Shown here in pieces: positions 1 to 10,300 of a stretch of 64,000 nucleotides of DNA. Source of the DNA: an uncultured Bacilli bacterium (GTDB lineage: Bacteria > Bacillota_I > Bacilli_A > RF39 > UBA660); NCBI GenBank assembly GCA_947626095.1, contig CANQQV010000001.1, positions 98,009 to 162,008 of the forward strand. Direction: 5' to 3'. The position numbers and the translations under genes were made by a program. Each line of letters opens with the position of its first letter. The stretch's first letter is position 1. The notes beneath the pieces were generated by a model. The model was not told the origin of the DNA and did not search any database. It worked only from the letters and a program-made list of their open reading frames with translations.

Positions 1-9
1 CTTATTAAA

Positions 10-648
10 TTATTTATCATTTAATTTTATAGTAGCTAGTAAATAATTAAGATTATTTACATTTTCATTACCATATTCATTCCATTCTAAATCATATTTA
101 ACATTTATATCTTTAAAATCATTATCTACTTCTTCAATTGAATCATTAGATAAAATATATTTCGTTAAATTAGCTGTTTTATCTCTAAATTCAGTAAAAT
201 TAGTTAACAATATTGCATAACTTTCTTTAATTTTAAAACTATCTATTTCCTTAGTTATATTATTTAAATTTAATAGCCTTTCAATATCTTTACAATATTT
301 TCTTCTAAAATCTGTTGTTCCCTGTTCACTTACATTATTTATTTTATAATCTATATCTTTATCTAACTTTATTATTCCTCTTTTATAATCATAGTTATAT
401 TTAAGTTCAATCGGATAACAATTTTTATTAAAAATAACTAAAACATCAATACTTTGTCTTGTATCTTTTTCTTCTTTTAATAAAGTACCACTAGGATAAT
501 TATATTCCATAATAACTTGGGCATGCCTATACATTTTCTTTATCACATAGCCAAGCATAAACTGAAAGTCACCTTCTAAAGTAAAGCCTTGTCTTAATTT
601 ACTTAAATTAGTCATAACCTTCCTTATATCAAATTCTTTTGTATACAT
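10..648 (-). CDS. putative PD-(D/E)XK nuclease-like protein
   Basis: A 212-residue soluble protein that I cannot assign to a named family. The stretch RQSIDVLVIF followed by YPIELKYN has the D-Xn-E-x-K arrangement of PD-(D/E)XK nuclease folds (Asp near residue 69, E-L-K near residue 80), so a nuclease or nuclease-derived fold is inferred. The start at 648 has AGGAGTAGAT just before ATG. It is the last gene of a minus-strand run of three with gaps of about 10 nt, so it is probably co-transcribed with the two upstream genes. Confidence 0.6.
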   Translation of the reverse strand: MYTKEFDIRKVMTNLSKLRQGFTLEGDFQFMLGYVIKKMYRHAQVIMEYNYPSGTLLKEEKDTRQSIDVLVIFNKNCYPIELKYNYDYKRGIIKLDKDIDYKINNVSEQGTTDFRRKYCKDIERLLNLNNITKEIDSFKIKESYAILLTNFTEFRDKTANLTKYILSNDSIEEVDNDFKDINVKYDLEWNEYGNENVNNLNYLLATIKLNDK

Positions 649-656
649 ATCTACTC

Positions 657-1502
657 CTATTTATTACCTACTATTACTTTACCATCTAAATTACAAATAT
701 AGCAATGTGGTAACTTATTTTTTATATATCTTATTTTTTCTTCGTCATGTTCTAATTTTCTTCCTACTAGTATTCCTTCAATTAACTTAGCTGGTAAACC
801 AAACATAATAGCTGTTTCACGATCAGTAGTTAAAGCATTACGATTTAAACGTTCAGTTAAGAATTTTTCATAATAACGATAATCTAAAAAATCTTTTAAA
901 GTCTCTTCATCCATTGATGGATTCCAAACATCAGCTTTTATAAGTTCCTGAGTAACAGGGTTATTTAGATTTAAAATAAAAGCAATTTGACGTTTATTAG
1001 CTACTAAACTAGGAAGAAATCTTACTTCTTTAGTTTGATCTCCCCAATACATCCAAACATCTTCACGATTATTTAACTCTTCAGTATAAGCATCAAATTG
1101 ATGATAAGGAATTAATTCAGTTATTTCTTTAGAACCTGGTCCACGACCAATAGTATAAGTAATAGTAAAACCACTATATTTTTTTATATAATCTTTTAGT
1201 AAAACATCTTCTTTTATTTCCCACATTCCAACACTATGTGTAATCTTATTATGCACATTTTCATCAGTAAAATCATTGCTTATAAAACCATTATTAACTA
1301 TCCAATCAAAATTATCTAACATCCCTGGTATACCATGAAGATAATTTACCTTCGCAAGACGAACATCTTCTCCAGGGTTATATTGATTATATGAATCAAT
1401 CTTAGAATCATCATAGAATAATTCAATTTGTTTTAATATTAAATTTAAAGCTTTACCACTAAAAGTACCTTTAGCATATTCAATATATTTTTCTTTCATC
1501 AT
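657..1502 (-). CDS. hypothetical protein, 281 aa
   Basis: I do not recognise the family. It is soluble and acidic, with no signal peptide or membrane segment. A Tyr/Gly segment (TITYTIGRGPGSKEI) and an aromatic segment (EDVWMYWGDQ) lie mid-protein. The C-terminus carries a Cys pair (HCYICNLDG). Two ATG codons in tandem follow AGAGGTTT, so the start is 1502 or 1499. It is the middle gene of the three-gene operon with the Cys-rich protein upstream and the nuclease-like protein downstream. Confidence 0.6.
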   Translation of the reverse strand: MMKEKYIEYAKGTFSGKALNLILKQIELFYDDSKIDSYNQYNPGEDVRLAKVNYLHGIPGMLDNFDWIVNNGFISNDFTDENVHNKITHSVGMWEIKEDVLLKDYIKKYSGFTITYTIGRGPGSKEITELIPYHQFDAYTEELNNREDVWMYWGDQTKEVRFLPSLVANKRQIAFILNLNNPVTQELIKADVWNPSMDEETLKDFLDYRYYEKFLTERLNRNALTTDRETAIMFGLPAKLIEGILVGRKLEHDEEKIRYIKNKLPHCYICNLDGKVIVGNK

Positions 1503-1513
1503 AAACCTCTATA

Positions 1514-1924
1514 TTAACCATTTAAAATATTAGAAAGCTCAACTAAATTTTTCGACATTGCTAATACTTCATCTGTCATTACATATTCATTATTATTTTC
1601 AACAATAATATTAGTAATTACTGGCAAGTTATCATTATTCATAACTATTTTTATTTCATTCTTTATATAATGTAATTGTGTACAATGTGGTGATTTATTA
1701 ACAGAAACAAAAGCCAACTCTGTTATTTTATTACATGATAACATCCCACATATTTTTGTAATCGCCATATTTATATGCTCTTTTTCTAAGCATAATGAAA
1801 GTACACAATCATATTTCTTAGCTATTCTATTATAAGCATCTGGTTCCATATTTGGTAAACAAGTACCGCAAACCATAACTTTACCCTTAGCATCATAAAT
1901 ATTTGTTTCTAATAAATTTTTCAT
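1514..1924 (-). CDS. small Cys-rich protein, possible metal binding
   Basis: About 136 residues with Cys grouped as VCGTCLPNM, CLEKEH, ICGMLSCNK and SPHCTQLHY. This pattern suggests a bound metal or Fe-S cluster, but no known family is recognised. I prefer the ATG at 1924, which follows AGGTG by nine bases, over a GTG at 1936 that overlaps that ribosome site. It is the first gene of a three-gene minus-strand operon. Confidence 0.55.
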   Translation of the reverse strand: MKNLLETNIYDAKGKVMVCGTCLPNMEPDAYNRIAKKYDCVLSLCLEKEHINMAITKICGMLSCNKITELAFVSVNKSPHCTQLHYIKNEIKIVMNNDNLPVITNIIVENNNEYVMTDEVLAMSKNLVELSNILNG

Positions 1925-2033
1925 TGTCTTATGCACCTACTCTTTTAACGTTTGTTCTCAAAACAATTTTAACATACATTAAAGAAAAGTATACCATTAT
2001 ATGATATAATGCTAAATATAAGGAGAAATTAAA

Positions 2034-2435
2034 ATGAAAAAGAAAAAAGCTATCTTAATTTTAATCGCCATTATTACTTGCCTTTGTCTTGTCGGATGTG
2101 GTGATAAGAAAGAGGAAGAAAAGAAAGAAGACGTCTTAAAAATTTCGCTATATGATAATAGTTCAACAGGATATACTTGGTCATATACAGTTAGTGAAGA
2201 AGATATAATCGAAATTTCTGAAACTACAGATTATTCAAATTGTCCTCCAGATGTCGCTGGATGTGGTGGTAAAAAGATTTATACCATTAAAGGCTTAAAA
2301 CCAGATAAAACAACTTTATCTTTAGATTATACTTCTATACCTCATGGTAATACTGACAAAACGGCTGTATATGAAATAACTGTTGATAAAGACTTAAATA
2401 TAACAGAAACTCATAGTGGTTCATATTTCAAATAA
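2034..2435 (+). CDS. chagasin-family (I42) peptidase inhibitor lipoprotein
   Basis: A 133-residue secreted lipoprotein. The N-terminus is a lipoprotein signal ending in LCLVGC, with Cys22 as the lipidated residue. The mature part carries NSSTGYTW, matching the first loop (NPTTGYxW) of chagasin-type inhibitors of papain-like Cys peptidases, then a Gly-rich segment with a Cys pair before GGKKIYTIKG. Inferred role: control of extracellular or host Cys peptidases. A good ribosome site (AAGGAG) precedes ATG. It is monocistronic and followed by a terminator. Confidence 0.8.
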   Translation: MKKKKAILILIAIITCLCLVGCGDKKEEEKKEDVLKISLYDNSSTGYTWSYTVSEEDIIEISETTDYSNCPPDVAGCGGKKIYTIKGLKPDKTTLSLDYTSIPHGNTDKTAVYEITVDKDLNITETHSGSYFK

Positions 2436-2456
2436 AAAAAATCTACAGATAAAAAA

Positions 2457-2490
2457 CGATTAATGATATTATATCTTAATCGCTTTTTTA
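2457..2490 (+). terminator. intrinsic terminator after the chagasin-like gene
   Basis: Inverted repeat CGATTAA / TTAATCG with a 12-base loop, followed by a run of six T. Confidence 0.7.
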
Positions 2491-2564
2491 TTGCTTTTTT
2501 AACTATAATATAAGTTCAATCATTTAAAAACTCAAACCATAAAAGTTCGAGTTTAATAACAATT

Positions 2565-2927
2565 TGGTGGAGTAGAGGAGAATCGAACTCCTGTCCAAAC
2601 TACCTTGATATACAACGTCTACAAGTTTAGTTAGATTTATAATTTCACTAAGTAGCCGGCTATAACGTACCTACTATCCTAGCTATCCTAATAAAAATTT
2701 GTTATTATACCTTAGGCAATATAATAATATACCCTATATATATGAACCCTTATCTTATTCTATAGGTAAAAACAAGTAAGAGTGCTCCTATACCTTATAT
2801 TAGGCTGCTGCGAAAGCAGGAGCGAAACTATATGAAGTTTCGTCATTTAATTTTAATTTTGAATTTAAGGTATTCCTACCACTTGCAGTCATATTCAACA
2901 GTAATCTGTCGAAACCAAGTCTACCCC
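2565..2927 (-). ncRNA. ssrA: transfer-messenger RNA (tmRNA)
   Basis: The 3' end on the minus strand has a T-arm, GTTCGATTC, then an acceptor strand CTACTCC and CCA. The acceptor strand pairs with GGGGTAG at the 5' end. The 5' region also has the tmRNA hallmark GGTTTCGACAG. AATATGACT directly precedes the inferred resume codon GCA (2886-2884), like the corresponding site in Bacillus tmRNA. The tag frame runs 28 codons to TAA at 2802-2800, ends in FAAA and lies in a stem-loop typical of helix 5. A -10 box (TATAAT, minus strand, 2940-2945) sits upstream. It rescues ribosomes stalled on non-stop mRNA. The tag is far longer than the roughly 10-15 residues in most bacteria. Confidence 0.93.
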
Positions 2928-3090
2928 AAGACTTAGCTAATTATATCACAAAAAATCCATTTATAAAATTTTTTTCTAATCATCTAGCAAATTTTGACAT
3001 ATTTTCGCCGATAATGATATAATTTCTGTGTTAGAAAAATTATTGTTCTAATCAAAGCAATTTTTACATTATCTATATAATAAGATAAAG

Positions 3091-3119
3091 TTGACTTTTA
3101 TACCTTATTATGTTAGATT
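3091..3119 (+). promoter_or_regulatory. sigma-A type promoter for the J-domain gene
   Basis: TTGACT at 3091-3096, with TTAGAT or TAGATT 16-17 bases downstream, about 50 bases before the start codon. Confidence 0.5.
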
Positions 3120-3167
3120 ATCTACTTAAGAAAAAGAGTATTTTTGCTTATTAGAGGGGGTATTATA

Positions 3168-4553
3168 ATGGCAAAGAATCTATATGAGATTTTAGATGTA
3201 CCACAAAATGCAACACAAGATCAAATCCTTGAAGCATATGCTAAAAAGAAAAATAAACTACAACTTGAACGTAATAGTGGTGCAATAGAAACACATGAAT
3301 TTATTCAAAAATTAAGCGAACTTGATGAAGCTAAAAGTGTACTATTAGATGAAACAAGACGTAATGCATACAATAATGGAGTTCCAGCATTAACAACAGG
3401 TGCTCAAACAGGACAAAAACCAGAAAATAAAAAAGAAAAATCTATACTACCAAAAGTAGCATTAGCTACATGTATAGCAGCACTTGCTGTTTCACTTATA
3501 GGCTGTACTATATTTGGTTTAAGTAAAAACAAAGGAAAAGATGCTGAACCTTCAAATCCACCAATTGTAACTGTTACACCAAAACCAGATGACAATACAA
3601 CAACTGAACCACCAGCACCAGAAGAAACTCAAGCTCCAGTTGTTCCAAGTACAGTTCCAGAAATGATTAATCTTGGCGATGCTAAAGATGATGCTTTAGT
3701 TACAGAACGTGCTACTAAATTATTAGAAGAACTTAATGCTTCTAGTCTATATAATATAGGAACAAATGCTCCATATACAGTTGATGAATTAAAAACATTA
3801 ATTCAATATATGAATGGTGCATATAAACCACAAAATGAAGATGAAGCATACACATTAGTTAATGAAATAATTAATTTTGCAGTTGCTCCATTAAATTCTG
3901 AACACGTTTTATTCGCAGTTCAATATCAAGGTGGCGAAGACAGTTTCAAAGATACTGTTCAAGGATATATCGATAATTTCCATCCTATAAATATAGTTGA
4001 TAACATGTTACTAGGAAATACTTCAGCATATCCATACTTAAAATGGTTTGAAAATCAATATAACGCTATGTTATGCACAACTGATAGAGATGAATGTGCA
4101 AGAATTTATGATTCAATAGTTCAAAGCTTAGCTGATATGGTATATGGTGATGGTTTTACTCTAGATGGTAAAGTTTATGATAAAAGTGCTTTCTTAGGCC
4201 TAGATAAAGTTAATTCAGGTAACGTATTACAAATATTAACTTACATCATGGAACCATTTAGAACAGACAGAACAAAAGATACATTTACCGTTCATAATTC
4301 ATTAATCTCAGCAAACCCTGAAGAAAATGCTGTAGATGTTGGATATCAAGAAATTATGGAACACTTCAACATGGATTGTGAAGATGACTTATCACAAATA
4401 GCAGTCGACGATGAAGGCTTATTATTGATTGATAATCCTAATGGTAAGAACTTCCATTATATAAATCAAGTAAACACAATAAATTGTGCCTTAATGGAAT
4501 ACTATGGTAAAAGCCAAGCTTATACCAATGTTTATCAAAAAAGTTTAAATTAA
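3168..4553 (+). CDS. degenerate J-domain membrane protein
   Basis: A 461-residue protein starting NLYEILDVPQNAT, a clear J-domain helix I/II start, with a helix III/IV-like DETRRNAYNN near residue 65. The HPD tripeptide needed to stimulate Hsp70 ATPase is absent: the position corresponding to KYHPDKN reads KLQLERN. A single membrane segment (VALATCIAALAVSLIGC) follows. A Pro/Thr-rich linker and an acidic C-terminal domain of about 300 residues come after it and probably lie outside. GAGGGGG precedes the ATG at 3168; an upstream in-frame ATG at 3144 lacks a ribosome site. The next gene starts 18 bases downstream, so the two are likely one operon. Function unknown, probably envelope scaffolding. 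Confidence 0.75.
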   Translation: MAKNLYEILDVPQNATQDQILEAYAKKKNKLQLERNSGAIETHEFIQKLSELDEAKSVLLDETRRNAYNNGVPALTTGAQTGQKPENKKEKSILPKVALATCIAALAVSLIGCTIFGLSKNKGKDAEPSNPPIVTVTPKPDDNTTTEPPAPEETQAPVVPSTVPEMINLGDAKDDALVTERATKLLEELNASSLYNIGTNAPYTVDELKTLIQYMNGAYKPQNEDEAYTLVNEIINFAVAPLNSEHVLFAVQYQGGEDSFKDTVQGYIDNFHPINIVDNMLLGNTSAYPYLKWFENQYNAMLCTTDRDECARIYDSIVQSLADMVYGDGFTLDGKVYDKSAFLGLDKVNSGNVLQILTYIMEPFRTDRTKDTFTVHNSLISANPEENAVDVGYQEIMEHFNMDCEDDLSQIAVDDEGLLLIDNPNGKNFHYINQVNTINCALMEYYGKSQAYTNVYQKSLN

Positions 4554-4571
4554 TGAAAGGAGGAATTAATC

Positions 4572-6890
4572 ATGTACGAAGACAATAACTACACATATAA
4601 AATTGGTCTTAACTGGAAAGATATCCTAATAAAAATAGTAATGTTAATCTTATTTGTTATTTTATTATTATGGTTATTCCCAAGACCTAATTTAGATGTT
4701 TTCTACGATAATGTTTATAATACAAACATTAATGCAATGAAAGAAGCAGCTAAAAGTTATTATACAGTAGATAAATTACCAAATAACGTTGGAGAACAAA
4801 CATCAATGACTCTTCAAGAAATGTTTGATAATCACTTACTTATAAGATTTACAGACAAAGATGGTGCTACTTGTGATGAAAAATCAAGTAAAGTTGAATT
4901 ATCTAAAATATCTGATGAAGAATATGCTTTAAAAGTTCAACTTAATTGTGGTGATCAAAAAGATTACATTCTAGATACAATTGGTTGTACATCAGTATGT
5001 AAAAATGGTAATTGTACAACTCAAATAGTTGATAACAATAACAACAACCAAACAACTGATAATAACAATACAGATAATAATTACAATAATAGTGATGATG
5101 ACGAGATAGCAAGTAATCCTAACGTTGACAAAGACGGTAATCCAATAGATGACTTACTATACAAAACAACATATTATCAACATAAAAAAGCTGTAACAAC
5201 TACTAAAAAAGTATATACTTGTCCTAGTGGTTACAAATTAAATGGTACTAAATGTACTAAACCAACAACTGGTGCGACAATTGACGCTACTCCAGTATAC
5301 AACCCAGATCAAACAGTTATAACTGATGCTAAAGTAGTTACATCTGGTGAAAGAGAATATGTTAACCCAGTTAAAACTAAAGTAAGAACTGATTATACTT
5401 GTCCTACTGGATATACATTAAATGGTTCATATTGTATTAAATATATTGATGCAACAGAACAACATGGAGAAAATGCCTATACTTGTCCTAGTGGATTTAC
5501 TAAAAATGGTACTAAATGTACTAAAACATACACTGCTACATATGTAGCTGGAGGAGCAAGTTACTCTTGTCCTAATGGTGGTACATTAAATGGTACTAAA
5601 TGTACAATAACTCAAAATGCTAGTGCATCTACTACATATACTTGTCCTTCTGGTTATTCTAAGAATGGTACAAGTTGTTATAAAGTATATAATGCAACAG
5701 CTAAAACAACATATAGTTGTCCTAACGGTGGTTCATTAAGTGGTTCTAAATGTACTACAACCACAAGTTATAATGCAACAGCTAAAACAACTTATAGTTG
5801 CCCTAATGGGGGTTCATTAAGTGGTTCTAAATGTACTACAACCACAAGTTATAATGCAACACCATCTACAAGTTATGGTTCATGGGTAAGCCATGGTACA
5901 CAATACTATACTTCAGCAAGTAAAGCTTATACAGGAACAACAGCTAAATTAGTTTATAATGGTGCTGTATCAGGTGCTGTATGTGGCTCACCTTGTGGTA
6001 ACAAAGGTATTTGGTATAAATATACTTACTATACAAGATCAACTAGTACAAAATATAGTTGTCCTAATGGTGGTACACTAAGTGGTTCTAAATGTACTAA
6101 GACTACAAGTTATAATGCGACACCTAAAACAACATATAGTTGTCCTAATGGTGGAACATTAAATGGTTCTAAATGTACTAAGACTAGTAGTTATAATGCC
6201 ACACCATCTACATCATATAGTTGTCCTAATGGTGGAACTAGAAATGGTTCAACTTGTACATTAACAGCTAATGCTACTCCATCAACAACATATAGTTGTC
6301 CTGCTGGATTCACTCAAAGTGGTTCAAGCTGTGTTAAAACATATGACGCAACTAAAAATAATGGAGCTGGTTACTATACTTGTCCTAGTGGTGGATCATT
6401 AAGTGGTTCAACTTGTACAATTACTCAAGATGCTACACTTACTCCTGGTGGCGTAACATATACTTGTCCTGCTGGTTATACCTTAAGTGGTAATAAGTGT
6501 TTATATCAAATAAGCGCTACTCCAACAGATATCTATAGTTATACTTGTCCTACTGGTTACACAGCTGAAGGATCAGGAGAAAGTACTAAATGTTATAGAA
6601 TTGCTACTACAACTAAATATTACTGTGAAGATAGCGATGCTACATTAAATGGTACTAAGTGTACAAAAGTAGTTAAAGGAACAGTTAAATATTATACTTG
6701 TCCTACTGGTTACTCAGTAAGTGGTGATAAATGTATTAAACAATCTAATATTACAATCGACGCAACTGTAACAACTAAGAAGACTACTTCATATAAATAT
6801 AAATGGAGTAAGAATTCATACTTAGAAGGTTGGACATTTACTGGTAAAACTAAAGTAGTAACAGAAAAATATGTTGCTGGACAAAAATAA
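4572..6890 (+). CDS. membrane-anchored surface protein with Cys-pair repeats
   Basis: A 772-residue protein. A single membrane segment near residues 17-36 is followed by a soluble domain with pseudopilin-like length and an Asn/Asp-rich spacer. About sixteen copies follow of a module of the form Y-[TS]-C-P-x-G-[YG]-x-L-x-G-[ST]-K-C, each with two Cys about 11 residues apart, separated by Thr/Ala-rich linkers. A non-repeat insert of about 60 residues (GSWVSHGTQYY onward) interrupts the array. The Cys pairs probably form disulfides outside the cell. AAAGGAGG lies before the ATG. It probably acts with the J-domain protein just upstream. No known family is recognised. Confidence 0.7.
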   Translation: MYEDNNYTYKIGLNWKDILIKIVMLILFVILLLWLFPRPNLDVFYDNVYNTNINAMKEAAKSYYTVDKLPNNVGEQTSMTLQEMFDNHLLIRFTDKDGATCDEKSSKVELSKISDEEYALKVQLNCGDQKDYILDTIGCTSVCKNGNCTTQIVDNNNNNQTTDNNNTDNNYNNSDDDEIASNPNVDKDGNPIDDLLYKTTYYQHKKAVTTTKKVYTCPSGYKLNGTKCTKPTTGATIDATPVYNPDQTVITDAKVVTSGEREYVNPVKTKVRTDYTCPTGYTLNGSYCIKYIDATEQHGENAYTCPSGFTKNGTKCTKTYTATYVAGGASYSCPNGGTLNGTKCTITQNASASTTYTCPSGYSKNGTSCYKVYNATAKTTYSCPNGGSLSGSKCTTTTSYNATAKTTYSCPNGGSLSGSKCTTTTSYNATPSTSYGSWVSHGTQYYTSASKAYTGTTAKLVYNGAVSGAVCGSPCGNKGIWYKYTYYTRSTSTKYSCPNGGTLSGSKCTKTTSYNATPKTTYSCPNGGTLNGSKCTKTSSYNATPSTSYSCPNGGTRNGSTCTLTANATPSTTYSCPAGFTQSGSSCVKTYDATKNNGAGYYTCPSGGSLSGSTCTITQDATLTPGGVTYTCPAGYTLSGNKCLYQISATPTDIYSYTCPTGYTAEGSGESTKCYRIATTTKYYCEDSDATLNGTKCTKVVKGTVKYYTCPTGYSVSGDKCIKQSNITIDATVTTKKTTSYKYKWSKNSYLEGWTFTGKTKVVTEKYVAGQK

Positions 6891-6904
6891 TAATTAAAAA
6901 AAAT

Positions 6905-6938
6905 AAAGGTTTGATTAAATAATCAAACCTTTTTATTT
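6905..6938. terminator. bidirectional terminator
   Basis: Perfect hairpin AAAGGTTTGATT / AATCAAACCTTT with T-rich sequence on one side and A-rich on the other, between converging genes. Confidence 0.85.
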
Positions 6939-7343
6939 GTCCTTAGCTTTTGGTAAATCAAATTCGTCTTCTTTTTCTTCTTTTTTCTTTTTATTTACCT
7001 TTTCATTTTTATCTTCTGCTTTTTCATTTTCTATAGTTTCAAATCTCTTATTAAATAACCACATAAATACTAATACAGAAAATAAAATACTTATAATATT
7101 AAAAATCCAATAATATACTTGAGCAGCCGTATTATTTAAGCCACCAGCGAATAACTGAATAGTATCAGAAAGAAAATCTCTTAAAACACCAATTGGGACA
7201 TAAACAAAAGCTGCTAAAACAAATAAACATAAAATAATAACCGTATTTACAAATAATTCTTTATATCCAACTTTCATTAAATAATCAACATACTTTTTTA
7301 AAGTTGGAAAGAAATTTTTTATAACCAACATTACTTTTTTCAT
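6933..7343 (-). CDS. small membrane protein, two helices and charged tail
   Basis: 136 residues. Two membrane segments (LFVNTVIILCLFVLAAFVYV and VYYWIFNIISILFSVLVFMW) are followed by a Lys/Glu-rich cytoplasmic tail. AGGTGATATAA precedes the start. It lies 13 bases after the large coiled-coil gene and is probably its operon partner. No family recognised. Confidence 0.6.
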   Translation of the reverse strand: MKKVMLVIKNFFPTLKKYVDYLMKVGYKELFVNTVIILCLFVLAAFVYVPIGVLRDFLSDTIQLFAGGLNNTAAQVYYWIFNIISILFSVLVFMWLFNKRFETIENEKAEDKNEKVNKKKKEEKEDEFDLPKAKDK

Positions 7344-7356
7344 TTATATCACCTCT

Positions 7357-10300
7357 CTAATTATTATTTTTATTTAATGGCTTACCAATACTTCCGACTG
7401 ACTTAACTACAATATTCTTTTTTACTGGAGTACTAGCTTGACTAGAAGTAGCATTATTATTAGTTACACTACTAGTATTAGTAACAACTTCTTTTGGTTT
7501 ACTAGCTCCAACTGAAGATACTTTTTTAACTACTTTAACATTCTTTTGCGTAGTCACTGATGGTTTATTAGTATTATTAGTATTATTATTAGAATCTACA
7601 ATTGGTTTAAAGTCTGCAGTCGATATTTCTTGTTTTTCATTATTAACTAAACTAACATCACTTGGTTGATTTGTAAATGTCACAAAACCATTATCTTTTT
7701 TCTCTTCTTTAGCTTTTTCTTCTGCAGCTTTAGTTTCAACAACAACCTCATGATCTTCTACTTTTTTATCTTCTTGACTTGAAATAGTTGATTCTTGTAC
7801 TACTTCTTTTTCTTCGACAACAGGTTCACTAGTTTCTATTTTGTTTTCCACTGTTGGTACTTCCTCAGCTACAGCTACTTCATCTGCTTTAGCTTCATCT
7901 ATTACAGGTTCAGATGACTGAACACTAGGAGTATCTGTGTCATTCTTACTCTTAATATCAACTGCTGATATCATTGTTGATTCGTTATTAGCAGTTTCTA
8001 ATACTGCCTCTTTATTTTCTACTGACTCTGTAACTGATTCACTAGTTTCTACTTTATTTTCTACTGTTGGTACTTCCTCAGCTACTGTTGCTTCAACTTC
8101 TTTAGCTTCATCTATCACAGGTTCAGATGACTGAACACTAGGAGTATCTGTATCATTTTTACTCTTAATATCAACCGCTGATACCATTGTTGATTTGTTA
8201 TTAGCAGTTTCTAATACTGCCTCTTTATTTTCTTCTTGTTCCATAACTGATTCATTTGCTGAAACATTAGTTGTCTCCTCTATCTTAGATTCTGTGCCTG
8301 TTTCTTCAGATACAACTGGACCATCAGAAGAATTTTCAGTTACTGTTTCATTTTGATTTTGTTCTCCTTCCGGTTCTTTAACTTCTTCTTTATTCTCAAC
8401 ACTAGCTTGTTCTTCTTTTACTACTGCAGCCGTATTTACTTCTATTTGTTGTTCTGCAGGTGTTTGTTCTATTGCTTGCTCTGGTGCAACTGCTGTTTCA
8501 TTGTTTTGAGAAGAAACAGTTTCAACAGCTGGTTGATTAGAAACTACTTGCTGTTCTTCAGGATTAGCAATTACATTACTAACATTTTCTAAAGCAGCAT
8601 TACTTATGGTCACCATCGAATTTTCAACAAATGGCGTAGTATTTACAGCATTATTATCATTGACAACTGGCACTTCCTCTACATTTGATAAATTACTAAC
8701 TAAAGAGAATTTATTAAAAATAGTTGAATACTTTAATTTAATATCATCAACATAACTAATATTTTCCATTAATTGAGGTTCCGTATAATATCTTGCAACC
8801 TCTACCTTATTTTCATCGGTATAAATAGATACATCAGCAGTTTCAATTAACAATTCAAAATTAGTTACATCCTTAATTTCCATTAAAGGAGAAGCACCTT
8901 TACTATATAAATCACCTAAATCAAAATAATAAGGTGAATATAAAACAGGTAAATTTTCCTTTAATAAACATATTCCAATCGTCCAATTAAGTTCCCTTGC
9001 ATCATTTAACATTGTATTTAAATCATGCGTTAATAATATATACTTTCTTCTAGCAAAAGTATCAGCCTTTTGTACCAAAGAATACATATTAAAGTCACTT
9101 TTAATCGTCATTTTATTATTAATATTCTTTAAAGTAACTAATTTTTTAATCATTCCCGTAATAAAAGTTTCAAATGATGTGAAATCAACATTAGCAAACA
9201 ATGAATTTTTTATGTTCTCATTTACTGGATCATTAATTCTTTTCTTAACACTCTCATAACATTCAGATTTAAGTTTAGATATTCCTTTAACTGAATTAAG
9301 AGCTTTTAAAATTTCTTTTAATGGTTTTTCTTCATATTTATCAATTTCCAATATAGCATCAAAAATTTTAGCATACTTACTATTATTGTATAAAATCAAT
9401 ATACTCTGTTCTTCGCTACTTAACTTTTCTTTATATTGAATTGCTAAATCCGCCGCTACTTCATTTAACGGCAATTTAGATTTATTAATTTCGCCATCTT
9501 GAATAGCTACTGAATATTTTAAAGCCAAATCATCATAGTTAGTATTTTGAATAGCTTCACGTAAATAATCAGACATATAATATGGATTTAATTTATCAAA
9601 TACCGCATATTTCTTTTCAACTAATGCCAATCTTTCTTCAACATAGTTTTTAGACATATATTTACTTTCTCTACGGCATTTATCATTTATCTTCTTAAAT
9701 CTACTTACTAAATCTATTCCAAATATTGGTCTTAATTCTTCATTTAATTCCTGCATTAATTCTAACTTTTGATTAACTACTTTTAATTCATTACGTGTAT
9801 CATTTTCTTCTTTTTGGGCTTCATAATACTTAGTATTTAACTCTAACTTCATATTTAATTCCCAAACTTGTCTAATAAAATCTTTTATTTCGTTTAAAGA
9901 TGGACGATCAGCTATATACATATTATATTGATTCTTAATAGCTATTTCCAAATCTTCATCAATACTACCTTTATCTAAAACATCAGGTAACAAATTTAAT
10001 TCTCTTTCAACTTTATATTTATTATATTTATCTACTTCTTTTTGTAAATCAAAGTATTTACCGCGTAATTCATTTTTTAAAGAAATTAAATTTTGTAAAT
10101 ACTGTAATTGTCTAGCTTTTATCTCATCATAAACTAACAATAAATCTCCTGCTTCATATAAAATCTGTGATGCTTCATCCATTTGTCTTCTTTGACTTTC
10201 ACGCAAATCAAAATTATCGATATCAAACATTTCGCCTTCCATCATAATCTTTTCATTACGTAGATAAAGAACTTTAGGCATAGAAGACTCATAATTGTCT

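Noticed and set aside
5200-6760. Regular DNA repeats that could suggest a CRISPR array
   Set aside because: The repeats are in frame, vary at wobble positions and encode Cys-pair modules; there are no cas genes.
7937-8592. Plus-strand open frames opposite the acidic tail of the coiled-coil gene
   Set aside because: They are antisense of a repetitive Val/Glu/Thr-rich coding region, lack ribosome sites and give Ser/Phe-rich low-complexity products.
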